Source: an uncultured Collinsella sp.
Lineage (GTDB): Bacteria; Actinomycetota; Coriobacteriia; Coriobacteriales; Coriobacteriaceae
DNA length: 64,000 nt
Assembly: GCA_958427895.1 (NCBI GenBank)
Contig: CAUADW010000001.1
Span: forward strand, 62,001-126,000
Direction: 5' to 3'
Below the pieces are notes generated by a model. The model made no database searches. It was given only the letters and a program-made list of their open reading frames with translations, and had not been told where the DNA came from. The translations under genes and the position numbers were made by a program. Of the stretch, positions 8,238-17,196 are shown piece after piece. Numbering within the stretch: the first letter of the stretch is position 1; the number at the start of each line of letters is the position of its first letter.

Positions 8238-10145
8238 TTACTGTTGCTTGGGCATCAGCGGATTCTCGCGCGTGAGGAGATTCATAAACTCCTCGCCCGT
8301 GATCGTCTCCTTCTTGTACAGATAACGAGCCAGCTCGTGGAGCTTAAACTTGTTCTCCTTCAGGATCTGCAGGGCGCGATCGTGCGCGTCCTCGATCAGC
8401 TTAGCGACAATCGCATCCACGCGCTCGGCCGTACCGGGGGCGCAGGTGAGCGACGTGTCCTGATTGAGATACGCGTTCTGCACGGTACCGAGCGCCATCA
8501 TGCCAAACTCGTCGGACATACCAAAGCGCGTCACCATGTTGCGGGCGAGCTTGGTGGCCTGCTCGATATCGTTGGCGGCACCGGTCGTCATCTCGCCAAA
8601 GATGAGTTCCTCGGCCGCACGGCCGCCGCAGTAGACGGCAAGCTTGTCCAAGACCTCCTGGCGTGTCGTCAGGAAGCGCTCGTCCTCCTCGACCTGCATG
8701 GTATAGCCAAGAGCACCGCTCGTGCGCGGCACGATGGTGATCTTGGTAACCGGCGCGGAACCCTTTTGGCGGGCAGCGACGATGGCATGGCCGATCTCGT
8801 GGTAGGAAACGACCTGCTTCTCGTGGTCGGAAAGCACCGTGGACTTACGCTGTTGGCCGGCAATGACGACCTCCACCGACTCCTCGAAGTCGTCCTGGGT
8901 TGCACGCTTGCGACCCTCGCGAACGGCGCGCAGGGCGCCCTCGTTGATGATATTGGCCAGGTCGGCGCCCGAGGCACCGGGCGTGGCGCGGGCAATCGCG
9001 GTCAGATCGATCGGCGGCTCGGTCTTCACACTCTTGGCGTGGAGCTCGAGGATGTTCTTACGGCCGGTCAGATCGGGCAACTCGACGGGGATGCGGCGGT
9101 CAAAACGACCGGGGCGCAGCAGGGCCGGATCGAGGCTGTCGGGACGGTTGGTGGCAGCGAGGACAACGATACCCTTGTGGTTATCGAAGCCATCCATCTC
9201 GGTCAGCAACTGATTGAGCGTCTGCTCGCGCTCGTCGTTGCCGCTAAAGCCGCCGCCATCGCGCTTCTTACCGATGGTATCGATCTCATCGATAAAGACG
9301 ATACACGGGGCCTTTTCCTTGGCCTGCTTAAACAGGTCACGAACCTTTGCAGCGCCGCGACCAACAAACATCTCAACGAACTCAGAGCCCGAAATGCTGA
9401 AGAACGGAACACCGGCCTCGCCGGCAACAGCCTTGGCAAGCAGGGTCTTACCGGTACCCGGAGGGCCAACAAGGAGAGCACCGCGCGGCAGCTTGGCGCC
9501 GATCTCCTCGTAGCGCTGCGGCTTCTCCAGAAAGTCGACGACCTCCTTGAGAGACTCCTTGGCCTCTTCCTGGCCGGCGACGTCCTTAAAGGTCACGCCC
9601 ACGTCCTTGGAGGCAATCACGCGCGCGCCGGACTTACCCAGTCCGCCGCCGCCAAAACCGCCGCCGCCAAAGTTCATCGACGGGCCGTCATCACCCATGG
9701 CCTTCTTCATGCGGCGGTTGAGCCACCAACCGATGAGGAAGAAAATCGCCATGGGAAGAATGAGTGTGAGCAGGTAGTAGGTCATCAAACCCGAGTTTTT
9801 ATCGGGAACGACCGACTCCAGCGAAGCGCCAGACTCAAGCACGCGATCGGTAAAGCCTGCATCATTCGGCACACCGGTCGTCTTATAGGCGATGTTCTCG
9901 TCCTCGCCCTTCTTGGTGTAATAAATCGTATAGTCGTCGGTGTTGTACTCGACCTTTTCGACGCTCTTCTTGTCGAGCGCTTTCACAAACGTCGAGTAAT
10001 CGGTCTCCGTAATCTGCTGCGTGTGACCGATGTTGGGGAACAGAACGGTCGAGAGCACGAGGTAGACGACGAAGGCGATGAGCACGTAGAGGATCATATT
10101 CCGTCTACGCTTGTTGTCATCCATCTCCATCTGCTTGAACTCCAT
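8238..10145 (-). CDS. ftsH: ATP-dependent zinc metalloprotease FtsH
   Basis: This membrane-anchored AAA+ protease degrades misfolded membrane and regulatory proteins. It has 635 residues. Helices lie near 18-37 and 120-140 with an extracytoplasmic domain between. A glycine-rich linker follows, then the AAA module with Walker A GPPGTGKT and Walker B IVFIDEID, the second region of homology RPGRFDRR, and the zinc site HEIGHA. The first ATG has a poor ribosome site; two further ATG codons lie within eight residues (M6, M8), so the start may be a few codons inside. It diverges from the corrinoid adenosyltransferase gene across 77 bases. Confidence 0.97.
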   Translation of the reverse strand: MEFKQMEMDDNKRRRNMILYVLIAFVVYLVLSTVLFPNIGHTQQITETDYSTFVKALDKKSVEKVEYNTDDYTIYYTKKGEDENIAYKTTGVPNDAGFTDRVLESGASLESVVPDKNSGLMTYYLLTLILPMAIFFLIGWWLNRRMKKAMGDDGPSMNFGGGGFGGGGLGKSGARVIASKDVGVTFKDVAGQEEAKESLKEVVDFLEKPQRYEEIGAKLPRGALLVGPPGTGKTLLAKAVAGEAGVPFFSISGSEFVEMFVGRGAAKVRDLFKQAKEKAPCIVFIDEIDTIGKKRDGGGFSGNDEREQTLNQLLTEMDGFDNHKGIVVLAATNRPDSLDPALLRPGRFDRRIPVELPDLTGRKNILELHAKSVKTEPPIDLTAIARATPGASGADLANIINEGALRAVREGRKRATQDDFEESVEVVIAGQQRKSTVLSDHEKQVVSYHEIGHAIVAARQKGSAPVTKITIVPRTSGALGYTMQVEEDERFLTTRQEVLDKLAVYCGGRAAEELIFGEMTTGAANDIEQATKLARNMVTRFGMSDEFGMMALGTVQNAYLNQDTSLTCAPGTAERVDAIVAKLIEDAHDRALQILKENKFKLHELARYLYKKETITGEEFMNLLTRENPLMPKQQ

Positions 10146-10222
10146 CTACTGGGGTTGATAATGCTAACTAGAATACCCAACCCGGCCGGCGATAAACCGA
10201 CGCCGGGCACGAAAGGATAGAG

Positions 10223-10708
10223 ATGGCATCACTCGAAGTCGGCAAGGTTCAGATCTATACGGGCGATGGCAAGGGCAAAACCACGGCTGCGCTGGGATTG
10301 GCGATGCGCGCCACAGGTTATAGGCTCGACGTACTCATGCTGCAGATTGCCAAGAAGCTGCACTGCGCCGAGCATGACGCAGCGCCTCGATTGGGGTTAC
10401 GCATCGTACAAGCCGACCGCGACACGCCCGAAGCCTGTGCCGCACAGATCATGGAGCTCGCACGCGAACAGATTAGCAAGGTCGACTTGCTGATCTTGGA
10501 TGAGCTGGGGGAAGCCATGCGACGGGGCTTTGTGACGCGCGAAGATGTCGAAGCGTTGATCGCGATGAAACCGACCGCCACGGAGCTCGTACTCACCAGC
10601 CGCGGCTTGCTGCCCCTCGCCGACCTTGCCGACCTAGTAACCGAAATGCGCCCCGTCAAACACTACTTCGACGAAGGCCTCCTAGCCCGCCAAGGCATCG
10701 AATACTAA
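10223..10708 (+). CDS. cobO: ATP:corrinoid adenosyltransferase (CobA/CobO/BtuR family)
   Basis: The enzyme attaches the adenosyl group of ATP to cob(I)alamin or a precursor, forming coenzyme B12. It has 161 residues, shorter than the usual 180-200. The P-loop GDGKGKTTA is at 15-23, LLILDEL is the Walker B, and the end matches the family pattern (DLVTEM, VKHYFDEG, GIEY). The usual QFxKG stretch after the P-loop is replaced by QIAKK, a local divergence. AAAGGATAG precedes the ATG. No other cobalamin gene is in the window; it may serve salvaged B12. Confidence 0.85.
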   Translation: MASLEVGKVQIYTGDGKGKTTAALGLAMRATGYRLDVLMLQIAKKLHCAEHDAAPRLGLRIVQADRDTPEACAAQIMELAREQISKVDLLILDELGEAMRRGFVTREDVEALIAMKPTATELVLTSRGLLPLADLADLVTEMRPVKHYFDEGLLARQGIEY

Positions 10709-10717
10709 TTGATGCAA

Positions 10718-10784
10718 AGGGGACGGAGGAAAACGGATCACTTCGCCTTATCGCCAGCCAATGATCCGTTCTCCTCCGTCCCCT
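10718..10784. repeat. Long palindrome, GGGGACGGAGG type
   Basis: Arms of 23 bases (10718-10740 and 10762-10784) match with one mismatch and flank a 21-base loop. The outer end reads AGGGGACGGAGG. It fills the gap between convergent genes and probably also ends transcription. It shares the GGGGAC tract with the palindromes at 7660 and 31057. Confidence 0.85.
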
Positions 10785-10793
10785 ACGGATCAA

Positions 10794-12143
10794 TTAGGCG
10801 GTGGCGCGGCCGAGCCAGTTGCCGCTGTGGTGGTAGATGGTGAACATCGTGGCCGTAATGAGCCACGTTACGGGGTAGACCAGCAGTAGATGCTCGAGCG
10901 ACGGATCGAAAGGCATGATCGCAAACACCCAGATCACCCTCAAGACAACGGTGCCAAAGATGGTGAGCATCATAGGCTGCAGACTCACGCCGGCACCGCG
11001 AATGGAGCCCGACGCGTTTTCGATAATCGAGAAGATCGCGTAGAACGGCGCGATGAAATGAAGAATCGTCGTGGTGTACGCCGAAATCGAAGCATCGTCG
11101 ACAAACAGACGCGACAACGGACCCGAGAACACCAGCAGCACGGCAGACAGGCCACCAATGAGCATAAACGACAGCACGAGCGACGTATGGTAGCCCTTGC
11201 GCATGCGCTCGTAGTTGCGCGCGCCAAAGTTCTGTGCCGAGAACGTGGTGATCGACACGCCGAGCGCCTCGGTAACCATCCAGACAATGCCATCTAAGCG
11301 GCCCGAAAGACCCCACGCCGTGGTGACATCGGCACCAAACGAGTTGACCGACACCTGAATCAAAACATTGGAAATCGAATAGGCAGCAGACTGAAAGCCA
11401 AGCGGCAGACCACACGAGATCATGCTCTTGCAAATACCGCGATCGATGCCGAGCTTAGACAGCGAAAGACGCCATGCGCCCGGAGCGCGCATCATGCGAA
11501 ACACGATCATCGTTGCATTGGAGCAAATGGTCAGCGCCACTGCGATGCCGCAGCCCAGCGCCTCCATATGCAACACAGCGACAAAGATGATATCCAGCAC
11601 CACGTTAACCAGGCAGCCAGAGGCAATGATCACGGCGGGCCCGCGTGTGTCGCCCACGGCACGCAGCAGTGCGGTTCCCATATTAAGCAGCAGTGCCGCA
11701 ACCATCGCGGCAAAATAACAGCGAGCATAGGCCACGCCCTCGGCCAATAGTTCATGCGGCGTGTTCATAAGCACCAGCATGGGCTCAACGAACACTATGC
11801 CAAGAATCGAGAAAACGATACCGCCCACCAGCGCAAGCGTCATGGCCGTATGGACCGAACGACTCAGTCGCTCATCATCGTGCTGGCCAAAATACTGACC
11901 GGTAATAACGGCACAGCCAGCACCCACACCGACGCAAAAACCAATGCAGAGCTCCGTAAGCACCATCGTGGCCTGAATGCCACCCAGTGCGAGCTTGCCG
12001 CCAAACTGACCGACGATATACGTACCGATAAGCGTGTAGGCCTGCTGAAAAAACGAACTAAAGAAGATGGGAACGCACAGCGAAAGCAGCTGCTGCCAAA
12101 TGACACCCTGCGTTACATCGATAGCCGTAGATTTCTTAGCCAC
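10794..12143 (-). CDS. MATE family multidrug/antiporter transporter
   Basis: This is a cation-coupled efflux transporter of the inner membrane, with 449 residues and about twelve hydrophobic helices in two similar halves. The N-terminal half carries QQAYTLIGTYIVGQFGG, typical of MATE/DinF proteins, and the second half repeats the pattern (ISNVLIQVSVNSFGADVTTAWGL split across the helix). The GTG at 12143 is chosen because GGGAGG sits just upstream. The substrate cannot be inferred. It is convergent with cobO across a palindromic repeat. Confidence 0.9.
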   Translation of the reverse strand: MAKKSTAIDVTQGVIWQQLLSLCVPIFFSSFFQQAYTLIGTYIVGQFGGKLALGGIQATMVLTELCIGFCVGVGAGCAVITGQYFGQHDDERLSRSVHTAMTLALVGGIVFSILGIVFVEPMLVLMNTPHELLAEGVAYARCYFAAMVAALLLNMGTALLRAVGDTRGPAVIIASGCLVNVVLDIIFVAVLHMEALGCGIAVALTICSNATMIVFRMMRAPGAWRLSLSKLGIDRGICKSMISCGLPLGFQSAAYSISNVLIQVSVNSFGADVTTAWGLSGRLDGIVWMVTEALGVSITTFSAQNFGARNYERMRKGYHTSLVLSFMLIGGLSAVLLVFSGPLSRLFVDDASISAYTTTILHFIAPFYAIFSIIENASGSIRGAGVSLQPMMLTIFGTVVLRVIWVFAIMPFDPSLEHLLLVYPVTWLITATMFTIYHHSGNWLGRATA

Positions 12144-12268
12144 ACGCCCTCCCCACACGCATACGTCAAACAACAAAACAGCAATTTAAAACCAAAGCCA
12201 AAACCAGCTTAGCACCGACTGGCGGCGACCGAAACACCCCGAACTAGAGCGCGGTGCGGAATAACTGC

Positions 12269-13183
12269 CTAGTGATACAAACCCGGCTGGTAGTGATACT
12301 CATTGCTCACGTGCGGGCACAACTGCCAAAAGGCGACGGCGCTCGCCGCGGCCACGTTGAGCGAATCGACCCCGTGCGCCATCGGAATGCGCACGGCGCG
12401 ATCACAGCCCTCAATGGTCTTGGCTCCCAGGCCGGCACCCTCGGTACCCATAAAGATCGCCAGGCGGTCAATCTCCTGCAGCACTGGATCGTCCAGCGAC
12501 ACCGAATCATCCGTCAACGCCATGGCGGCACACGAAAAGCCGGCATCGTGCAGCGCCGCCAGCCCATCATGCGGCCATACGCGCGCCTCACTGCCAATAC
12601 GCGTCCACGGAACCTGAAACACGGTGCCCATGCTCACGCGGGCCGAGCGACGGTACAACGGGTCGCAGCACGTCGGGCTGACCAAAATACCGTCAACGTT
12701 CAATGCGGCAGCCGAGCGAAATATCGCGCCAACATTGGTGTGATCGACAATACCCTCAAGCACGCACACACGCACCGGACGATCCCCCGCCGCCTCGACG
12801 ACGCCGCCCAAGAACTCATCAACCGGAATCTGACGCGGGCGACGGAACGCCGCGAGCGCACCACGCGTCACGTTAAAGCCCGTCAAATGCTCCATGAGCT
12901 CCATGGAGGCCACGAACACAGGAACAGGACCCGCGCCCTCGCGCACAACCAGGCGCTCGAACAGCGGCATCATCTGATCGAGCCAGCGTTCACCCAAAAG
13001 AAAGCTCACCGGCTCGTATCCGGCGCGCACGGCACGCTCGATGACCTTGGCGCTCTCCGCAATAAAGATGCCCTTTTGCGGCTCCAGCACGCAGCGCAGC
13101 TCGCGCTCGGTCAGTCGCACATAGGCATCGAGCCGCTCGTCCTCGAGCGAATCAATTCGCAGAACCTCAACGGCATCAGTCAT
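12269..13183 (-). CDS. SpoU/TrmH-family RNA methyltransferase
   Basis: A SAM-dependent 2'-O-ribose methyltransferase acting on rRNA or tRNA. It has 304 residues. An N-terminal L30e-like substrate-binding domain (about 1-110) precedes a SPOUT knot domain with the family's three motifs: NVGAIFRSAAA, IFMGTEGAGLG and SLNVAAASAV. The first carries the asparagine, the second the SAM loop. The ATG at 13183 has only a distant AAAGG, so the start is moderately sure. The position methylated is unknown. Confidence 0.88.
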   Translation of the reverse strand: MTDAVEVLRIDSLEDERLDAYVRLTERELRCVLEPQKGIFIAESAKVIERAVRAGYEPVSFLLGERWLDQMMPLFERLVVREGAGPVPVFVASMELMEHLTGFNVTRGALAAFRRPRQIPVDEFLGGVVEAAGDRPVRVCVLEGIVDHTNVGAIFRSAAALNVDGILVSPTCCDPLYRRSARVSMGTVFQVPWTRIGSEARVWPHDGLAALHDAGFSCAAMALTDDSVSLDDPVLQEIDRLAIFMGTEGAGLGAKTIEGCDRAVRIPMAHGVDSLNVAAASAVAFWQLCPHVSNEYHYQPGLYH

Positions 13184-13292
13184 AGCAGCCAGCCCGCACC
13201 TTTCTTTGCAGCACCTATACAAATATCGGGGCAACGCCATGCGCCGCCCCGTCATTCATTTCAACCCGATAATACCGAAGGGATAATCGGTT

Positions 13293-13811
13293 TTACGCCT
13301 CAATGCGACGATACGTCACGAACTCATAATCGACGCCCTCGTCACCCTCACCGGCGGCAATCGTCGCGACCCCGCTACGCTGCGCAATCTCCCACGCAGG
13401 ATCGGCTTCCAAATCGGGAAAGTACGTATCCACGACATGCACGCAGTGGTTATGCGTGACCTCGGCCTCGGCGCAATACGGCAGAAACTGCCGATACACC
13501 TCGCCGCCACCGATCACCCAGGCAACGGACTCATCGGCAACCGCAGCGAGCGCCTCGTCGATGCTATGCACCACGTCGACGCCCTCGGCAGCAAAGCCCT
13601 CGTCGCGGGTGAGCACGATATTGCGGCGGTTCTTGAGAGGACGCCCGCCGGGGAAACTCAGCAGCGTCTTGCGCCCCATGATGACCGGGCAACCTTTGGT
13701 GCGCGCCACAAAATGGCGCATGTCGGCGCGATTGGACACGACCATATCGCCCTCGCAGCCAATGCCCCAGTCTTCACACACGGCGACGATGGCAGAAAGC
13801 TTACACGTCAT
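13293..13811 (-). CDS. folA: Dihydrofolate reductase
   Basis: It reduces dihydrofolate to tetrahydrofolate with NADPH, regenerating the cofactor consumed by thymidylate synthase. From the ATG at 13811 it has 172 residues. Visible features are WGIGCEGDMVV (the WG.G...LPW region, with an unusual MVV in place of LPW), the VIMGRKT NADPH motif and VIGGGEVY. A GTG three codons upstream is an alternative; AGGTGG is better spaced for the ATG. It lies ten bases after thyA in the same operon, the standard pairing of the dTMP cycle. Confidence 0.93.
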   Translation of the reverse strand: MTCKLSAIVAVCEDWGIGCEGDMVVSNRADMRHFVARTKGCPVIMGRKTLLSFPGGRPLKNRRNIVLTRDEGFAAEGVDVVHSIDEALAAVADESVAWVIGGGEVYRQFLPYCAEAEVTHNHCVHVVDTYFPDLEADPAWEIAQRSGVATIAAGEGDEGVDYEFVTYRRIEA

Positions 13812-13820
13812 GCCCGCCAC

Positions 13821-14669
13821 CTACACCGCGATGGGAATGTTCTTGACCTGCGGGCCGTGCTCGTAGCCCTCCACGATCAGGTCGTCGGTCGTAAACGCAT
13901 AGAAATCGTGCACATCGGGGTTAAGCGTTACCTTGGGCGCCGCAAACTGCGGACGCTCGATAAGCTCGCGGACGATATCGACATGACGGTCGTAGATATG
14001 GGCATCGGCGATCACATGCAGCAGCTCACCAGCGATCATGTCGACCGACTGCGAAACCATCATGAGCAGAATGGCGTACTGGCACACATTCCAGTTGTTC
14101 GCGGCCAAAATATCCTGGCTGCGCTGGTTGAGAATCATGTTGAGCGTTGGCTTGTCGTCCTGCGGACGCTGCGTCACGTTATACGTCACGCTGTACGCGC
14201 ACGGATACAGGTGCATCTCGGACAAGTCGCTGAACACATAGGTGTTCGTCATAATGCGACGGCTATACGGCGTGTTCTTGAGGTCGTACAGCACGCGGTC
14301 CATCTGGTCAAAGTCGCCCTCGGCATAATGGCTCTTCTGGCCAATCTGGTACCCGTAGGCTTTACCGATGGAGCCAGTCTCGTCGGCCCACTCGTCCCAA
14401 ATATGGCTGTTGAGATCATGCACGTTATTAGACTTCTTTTGATAGATCCACAGGATCTCGTCCATGGCGGACTTGAGCGCCGTACGACGCAGCGTAAGCG
14501 CGGGAAACTCCTCGCGCAGGTCGTAGCGCGCCGTGACGCCAAAGTTTTTAATGGTATAGGCAGGGGTGCCATCCTCCCACACCGGGCGGACCTTTTGGCC
14601 CTCGGTGGTGGTGCCATGGTCCAAGATATCGCGGCACATGGTTACAAACTGTTGATCAGCCTTGCTCAT
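13821..14669 (-). CDS. thyA: Thymidylate synthase
   Basis: It methylates dUMP to dTMP using methylene-tetrahydrofolate. It has 282 residues, close to the family length. The nucleophile is Cys157 in LYPCAY; the usual PCH is PCA here. Conserved downstream motifs remain: NQRSQDILAANNWN (phosphate-binding QRS and the folate/dUMP region) and DAHIYDRH. The ATG follows AGGAGG. It is co-transcribed with folA. A -10 TACAAT (14709-14704) lies 35 bases upstream, in the gap shared with the divergent DUF134 gene. Confidence 0.93.
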   Translation of the reverse strand: MSKADQQFVTMCRDILDHGTTTEGQKVRPVWEDGTPAYTIKNFGVTARYDLREEFPALTLRRTALKSAMDEILWIYQKKSNNVHDLNSHIWDEWADETGSIGKAYGYQIGQKSHYAEGDFDQMDRVLYDLKNTPYSRRIMTNTYVFSDLSEMHLYPCAYSVTYNVTQRPQDDKPTLNMILNQRSQDILAANNWNVCQYAILLMMVSQSVDMIAGELLHVIADAHIYDRHVDIVRELIERPQFAAPKVTLNPDVHDFYAFTTDDLIVEGYEHGPQVKNIPIAV

Positions 14670-14754
14670 TGACCCTCCTGTCAGTCGTCTACAAGCGAGA
14701 TTCATTGTAGCCCAGGCGCACGCGGCCCCACAGCCCAAACATAAGCCCTCATTT

Positions 14755-14770
14755 TCTGACATATGCCAGA
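14755..14770. promoter_or_regulatory. Operator-like palindrome 1 (TGACATATG)
   Basis: TCTGACATATGCCAGA is a palindrome with one mismatched pair. Its core differs by one base from the perfect palindrome at 14810-14821, with centres 53 bases apart (about five helical turns). It lies just upstream of the -35 of the gene at 14836. Confidence 0.65.
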
Positions 14771-14776
14771 AATTCC

Positions 14777-14804
14777 TTGCGCAAATCCGCAGGTTCGCTA
14801 TTCT
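14777..14804 (+). promoter_or_regulatory. Promoter of the DUF134-NifX gene
   Basis: TTGCGC (14777-14782) and TATTCT (14799-14804) are 16 bases apart. The predicted start falls inside the second operator. Confidence 0.6.
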
Positions 14805-14809
14805 ATTGT

Positions 14810-14821
14810 TGACATATGTCA
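14810..14821. promoter_or_regulatory. Operator-like palindrome 2 (TGACATATGTCA)
   Basis: A perfect 12-base palindrome covers the expected transcription start, 14 bases before the ATG. Together with the copy at 14755 it brackets the promoter, as expected for repression by looping or cooperative binding. Confidence 0.65.
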
Positions 14822-14835
14822 GATTTGGAGAGTGC

Positions 14836-15594
14836 ATGGCAGGAAGACGCGAAAAATTGCGCCGCGTCGGGATCATCCCCGAATATCGCGGTTTTACCCC
14901 CGATGGCCTGGCGAGTGGCGACGCCATCGACATGACGGTCGACGAGCTCGAGGTCCTACGCCTATGTGACCTGGAAGGACTCAATCAGGAGGAAGTCGCC
15001 CAGTGCATGGGCATTGCCCGCGCCACGGTGGCGGCAATCTGCAGCCGCTCGCATCGCAAGGTGGCAAACGCGCTGGTCAATGGACGGGCGATCGTCATCG
15101 AAGGCGGCAACATCGCGTACTCCCCCATCACCACGACAACGGCCGCATGGCCAGCAAAGGAGGTCGACACCGTGAGGGTGGCAACGACGTACGACAACGG
15201 CAACATCTTTATGCACTTTGGCCGCAGCGAACAGTTCAAGATCTACGACATCCAGGACGACAAGGTCCTCAACGAGCAGGTCGTGAGCACCGGCGGCACT
15301 GGTCACGGTGCCTTGGCGGGCCTGCTTGCCAAAGGTGGCGTTGACACGCTCATTTGCGGCGGTATCGGCGGCGGCGCTATCAACGCGCTTGCCCAAGCCG
15401 GCATCACGGTCTATGCGGGCGCCCAGGGCAGCTGCGATGCCTGCGTCGAGGCACTCATTGCCGGCACGCTCGCACAGACCGGCGAGGCCACCTGTGACTG
15501 CCACGGCCACGAGCACACCCATGACCATGGCGAGTCCTGTGGTTGTCACGGTCATCACGAGCACGAGGGCCACGAGGGCTGCGGCCGCCACTAG
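14836..15594 (+). CDS. DUF134 HTH fused to NifX-type cofactor-binding domain with His/Cys-rich tail
   Basis: The protein has 252 residues in three parts. Residues 1-91 are a DUF134 domain with a sigma-like helix-turn-helix (TVDELEVLRL, then EEVAQCMGIARATV). Residues about 112-210 are a dinitrogenase iron-molybdenum cofactor (NifX/NafY-like) domain, with HFGRSEQF and LICGGIGGGA as its family motifs. Residues 220-252 are a tail with 11 histidines and 5 cysteines, surely metal-binding. The two domains are usually separate proteins. No nitrogenase gene is present, so it is more likely a metal or Fe-S responsive regulator; that is inference. The gene lies behind two matching palindromes that could be its own operators. 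GGAGAG precedes the ATG. Confidence 0.85.
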   Translation: MAGRREKLRRVGIIPEYRGFTPDGLASGDAIDMTVDELEVLRLCDLEGLNQEEVAQCMGIARATVAAICSRSHRKVANALVNGRAIVIEGGNIAYSPITTTTAAWPAKEVDTVRVATTYDNGNIFMHFGRSEQFKIYDIQDDKVLNEQVVSTGGTGHGALAGLLAKGGVDTLICGGIGGGAINALAQAGITVYAGAQGSCDACVEALIAGTLAQTGEATCDCHGHEHTHDHGESCGCHGHHEHEGHEGCGRH

Positions 15595-15650
15595 CGGCAC
15601 ATACTCCGGCGCCAGCACGCTTCCGCGCGTGCGACAACCTGCAAACGAAC

Positions 15651-15690
15651 GGCGAAGGCCGCTTGGAGTACCATCCAGGCGGCCTTCGCC
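15651..15690. terminator. Hairpin between convergent genes
   Basis: Perfect 12-base arms (15651-15662 and 15679-15690, GGCGAAGGCCGC) lie between the DUF134-NifX gene and ffh. There is no strong T run on either side, so termination is likely but not certain. Confidence 0.65.
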
Positions 15691-15710
15691 ATACTTGACT
15701 CAACCAGTCG

Positions 15711-17186
15711 TTACTTCTTATTGCGCATCTGCGCTTCCATCTGGCGCAGTAGGTCCATATCGGACTTGGGGCCGCCCGTTCCCAGGCCGCCCATGCCGCC
15801 CAGGCCCATGGCATTCAGACCGGGAATATTGGGCATGCGCATCTTTTTGCCCTTTTTGCCCTTCTTGCCCTTCTTGCCGCCGGCCTGCGCCTGATTGGCC
15901 ATCGTGCGCATGCGGCCCATCATCTTATTCATCTCGCCCCACTGCTTCATAAGGCAGTTGACCTCGGTGGGGGTTACGCCGGCTCCCTTGGCAATGCGGG
16001 CGCGGCGCTGGCCGTTGATGATGGAGGGACGCAGGCGCTCCTCCTTGGTCATCGACATGATGATGGCCTCGTTCTTATCAAAGATGCCCTCGTCCAGATT
16101 GCCGCCCATCTGGTTGAGTGCACGCTGGCCACCGGGGAGCATGCCCAGGATGCCCTTCATGCCGCCCATCTTCTTGACGGCTTTCATCTGGTCGAGCATG
16201 TCGTTCATGGTGAAGCCCTCGCGCAGCATACGCTCGGCAGCCTCAAGCTGCTCGGCATCGGCTGCCTCCTGGGCCTTCTCGATAATACCGACGACATCGC
16301 CCATGCCCAGAATGCGCTTGGCCATGCGATCGGGATAGAACGGCTCCAGCGAATCGGGCTTCTCGCCCATGCTCACGAACTTGATGGGCTTGCCGGTCAC
16401 CTGGCGCACGGAAAGCGCGCCGCCGCCACGGGCGTCACCGTCGAGCTTGGAGATGATCACGCCGTCAAAGTCAGTGCGCTCGGCGAAGGTAGAGACGACG
16501 TTGACGATATCCTGACCGGTCATGGCGTCGACGACCATCAGCACCTGGTCGGGCTTGACGGCCTTCTTGATGTCGACTGCCTCCTGCATCATCTGCTCGT
16601 CGATCTGAAGACGACCGGCAGTATCGACGATGACCACGTCACGCAGGTGGTCGACGGCCTCCTGGATGGCGCCCTTGGCGATGTCGACCGGGTGCGCACC
16701 GTCACCGCGGAAGACCGGTACGCCGATCTCGCCACCGAGCGTGGCCAGCTGGTCGGCTGCGGCGGGACGGTAGACGTCGCACGCGGCGAGCAACGGCGAG
16801 CGGCCCTGCTTCTTGAGCAGGTAGGCAAGCTTTACGGCAGCCGTGGTCTTACCGGAGCCCTGCAGGCCCACGAGCATAATGACGTTGGGGATACGGTTGC
16901 TAAAGACGAGCTTGCTCTCGGTGGAGCCGAGCATCTCGGTGAGCTCGTCGAGAACGATCTTGACGACGTTTTGCGCCGGCGACAGCGACTCCATGACCTC
17001 GGCGGTCATGCAGCGCTCCTTGGTCTTGGCGACGAACTCCTTGACGACCTTGAAGTTGACGTCGGCCTCGAGCAGCGCCATGCGAATGTCGCGCATGGCC
17101 GAGGTGATATCGGCCTCGGTCAGCTTGCCCTTGCCACGCAGGCGGTCAAATGTGTCGTTGAGGCGATCGCTCAGGGAATCAAACAC
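15711..17186 (-). CDS. ffh: Signal recognition particle protein Ffh
   Basis: This SRP GTPase binds signal sequences and the SRP RNA and delivers ribosomes to FtsY. It has 491 residues. The N domain (1-90) is followed by the G domain with P-loop GLQGSGKTTAAVKLA, DTAGRL and SKLDGDARGG. The methionine-rich M domain contains the GMLPGG finger region and the RRARIAKGAG RNA-binding helix. After that comes a lysine-rich GKKGKKGKK tract and a glycine/methionine tail. It lies ten bases after ftsY, its partner receptor. Confidence 0.97.
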   Translation of the reverse strand: MFDSLSDRLNDTFDRLRGKGKLTEADITSAMRDIRMALLEADVNFKVVKEFVAKTKERCMTAEVMESLSPAQNVVKIVLDELTEMLGSTESKLVFSNRIPNVIMLVGLQGSGKTTAAVKLAYLLKKQGRSPLLAACDVYRPAAADQLATLGGEIGVPVFRGDGAHPVDIAKGAIQEAVDHLRDVVIVDTAGRLQIDEQMMQEAVDIKKAVKPDQVLMVVDAMTGQDIVNVVSTFAERTDFDGVIISKLDGDARGGGALSVRQVTGKPIKFVSMGEKPDSLEPFYPDRMAKRILGMGDVVGIIEKAQEAADAEQLEAAERMLREGFTMNDMLDQMKAVKKMGGMKGILGMLPGGQRALNQMGGNLDEGIFDKNEAIIMSMTKEERLRPSIINGQRRARIAKGAGVTPTEVNCLMKQWGEMNKMMGRMRTMANQAQAGGKKGKKGKKGKKMRMPNIPGLNAMGLGGMGGLGTGGPKSDMDLLRQMEAQMRNKK

Positions 17187-17196
17187 TAGTCACTCC

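Noticed and set aside
12269..14669. Mobile or phage island around thyA-folA
   Set aside because: No integrase, att repeats or shift in base composition; the genes are ordinary chromosomal pairs.
14836..15594. Evidence of a nitrogenase system
   Set aside because: Only a NifX-like domain is present; no nifH, nifD, nifB or molybdenum genes are in the window.
15840..15885. Short tandem repeat in the 3' part of ffh
   Set aside because: It encodes the lysine-rich GKK repeats of the Ffh tail; in-frame protein feature, not an element.
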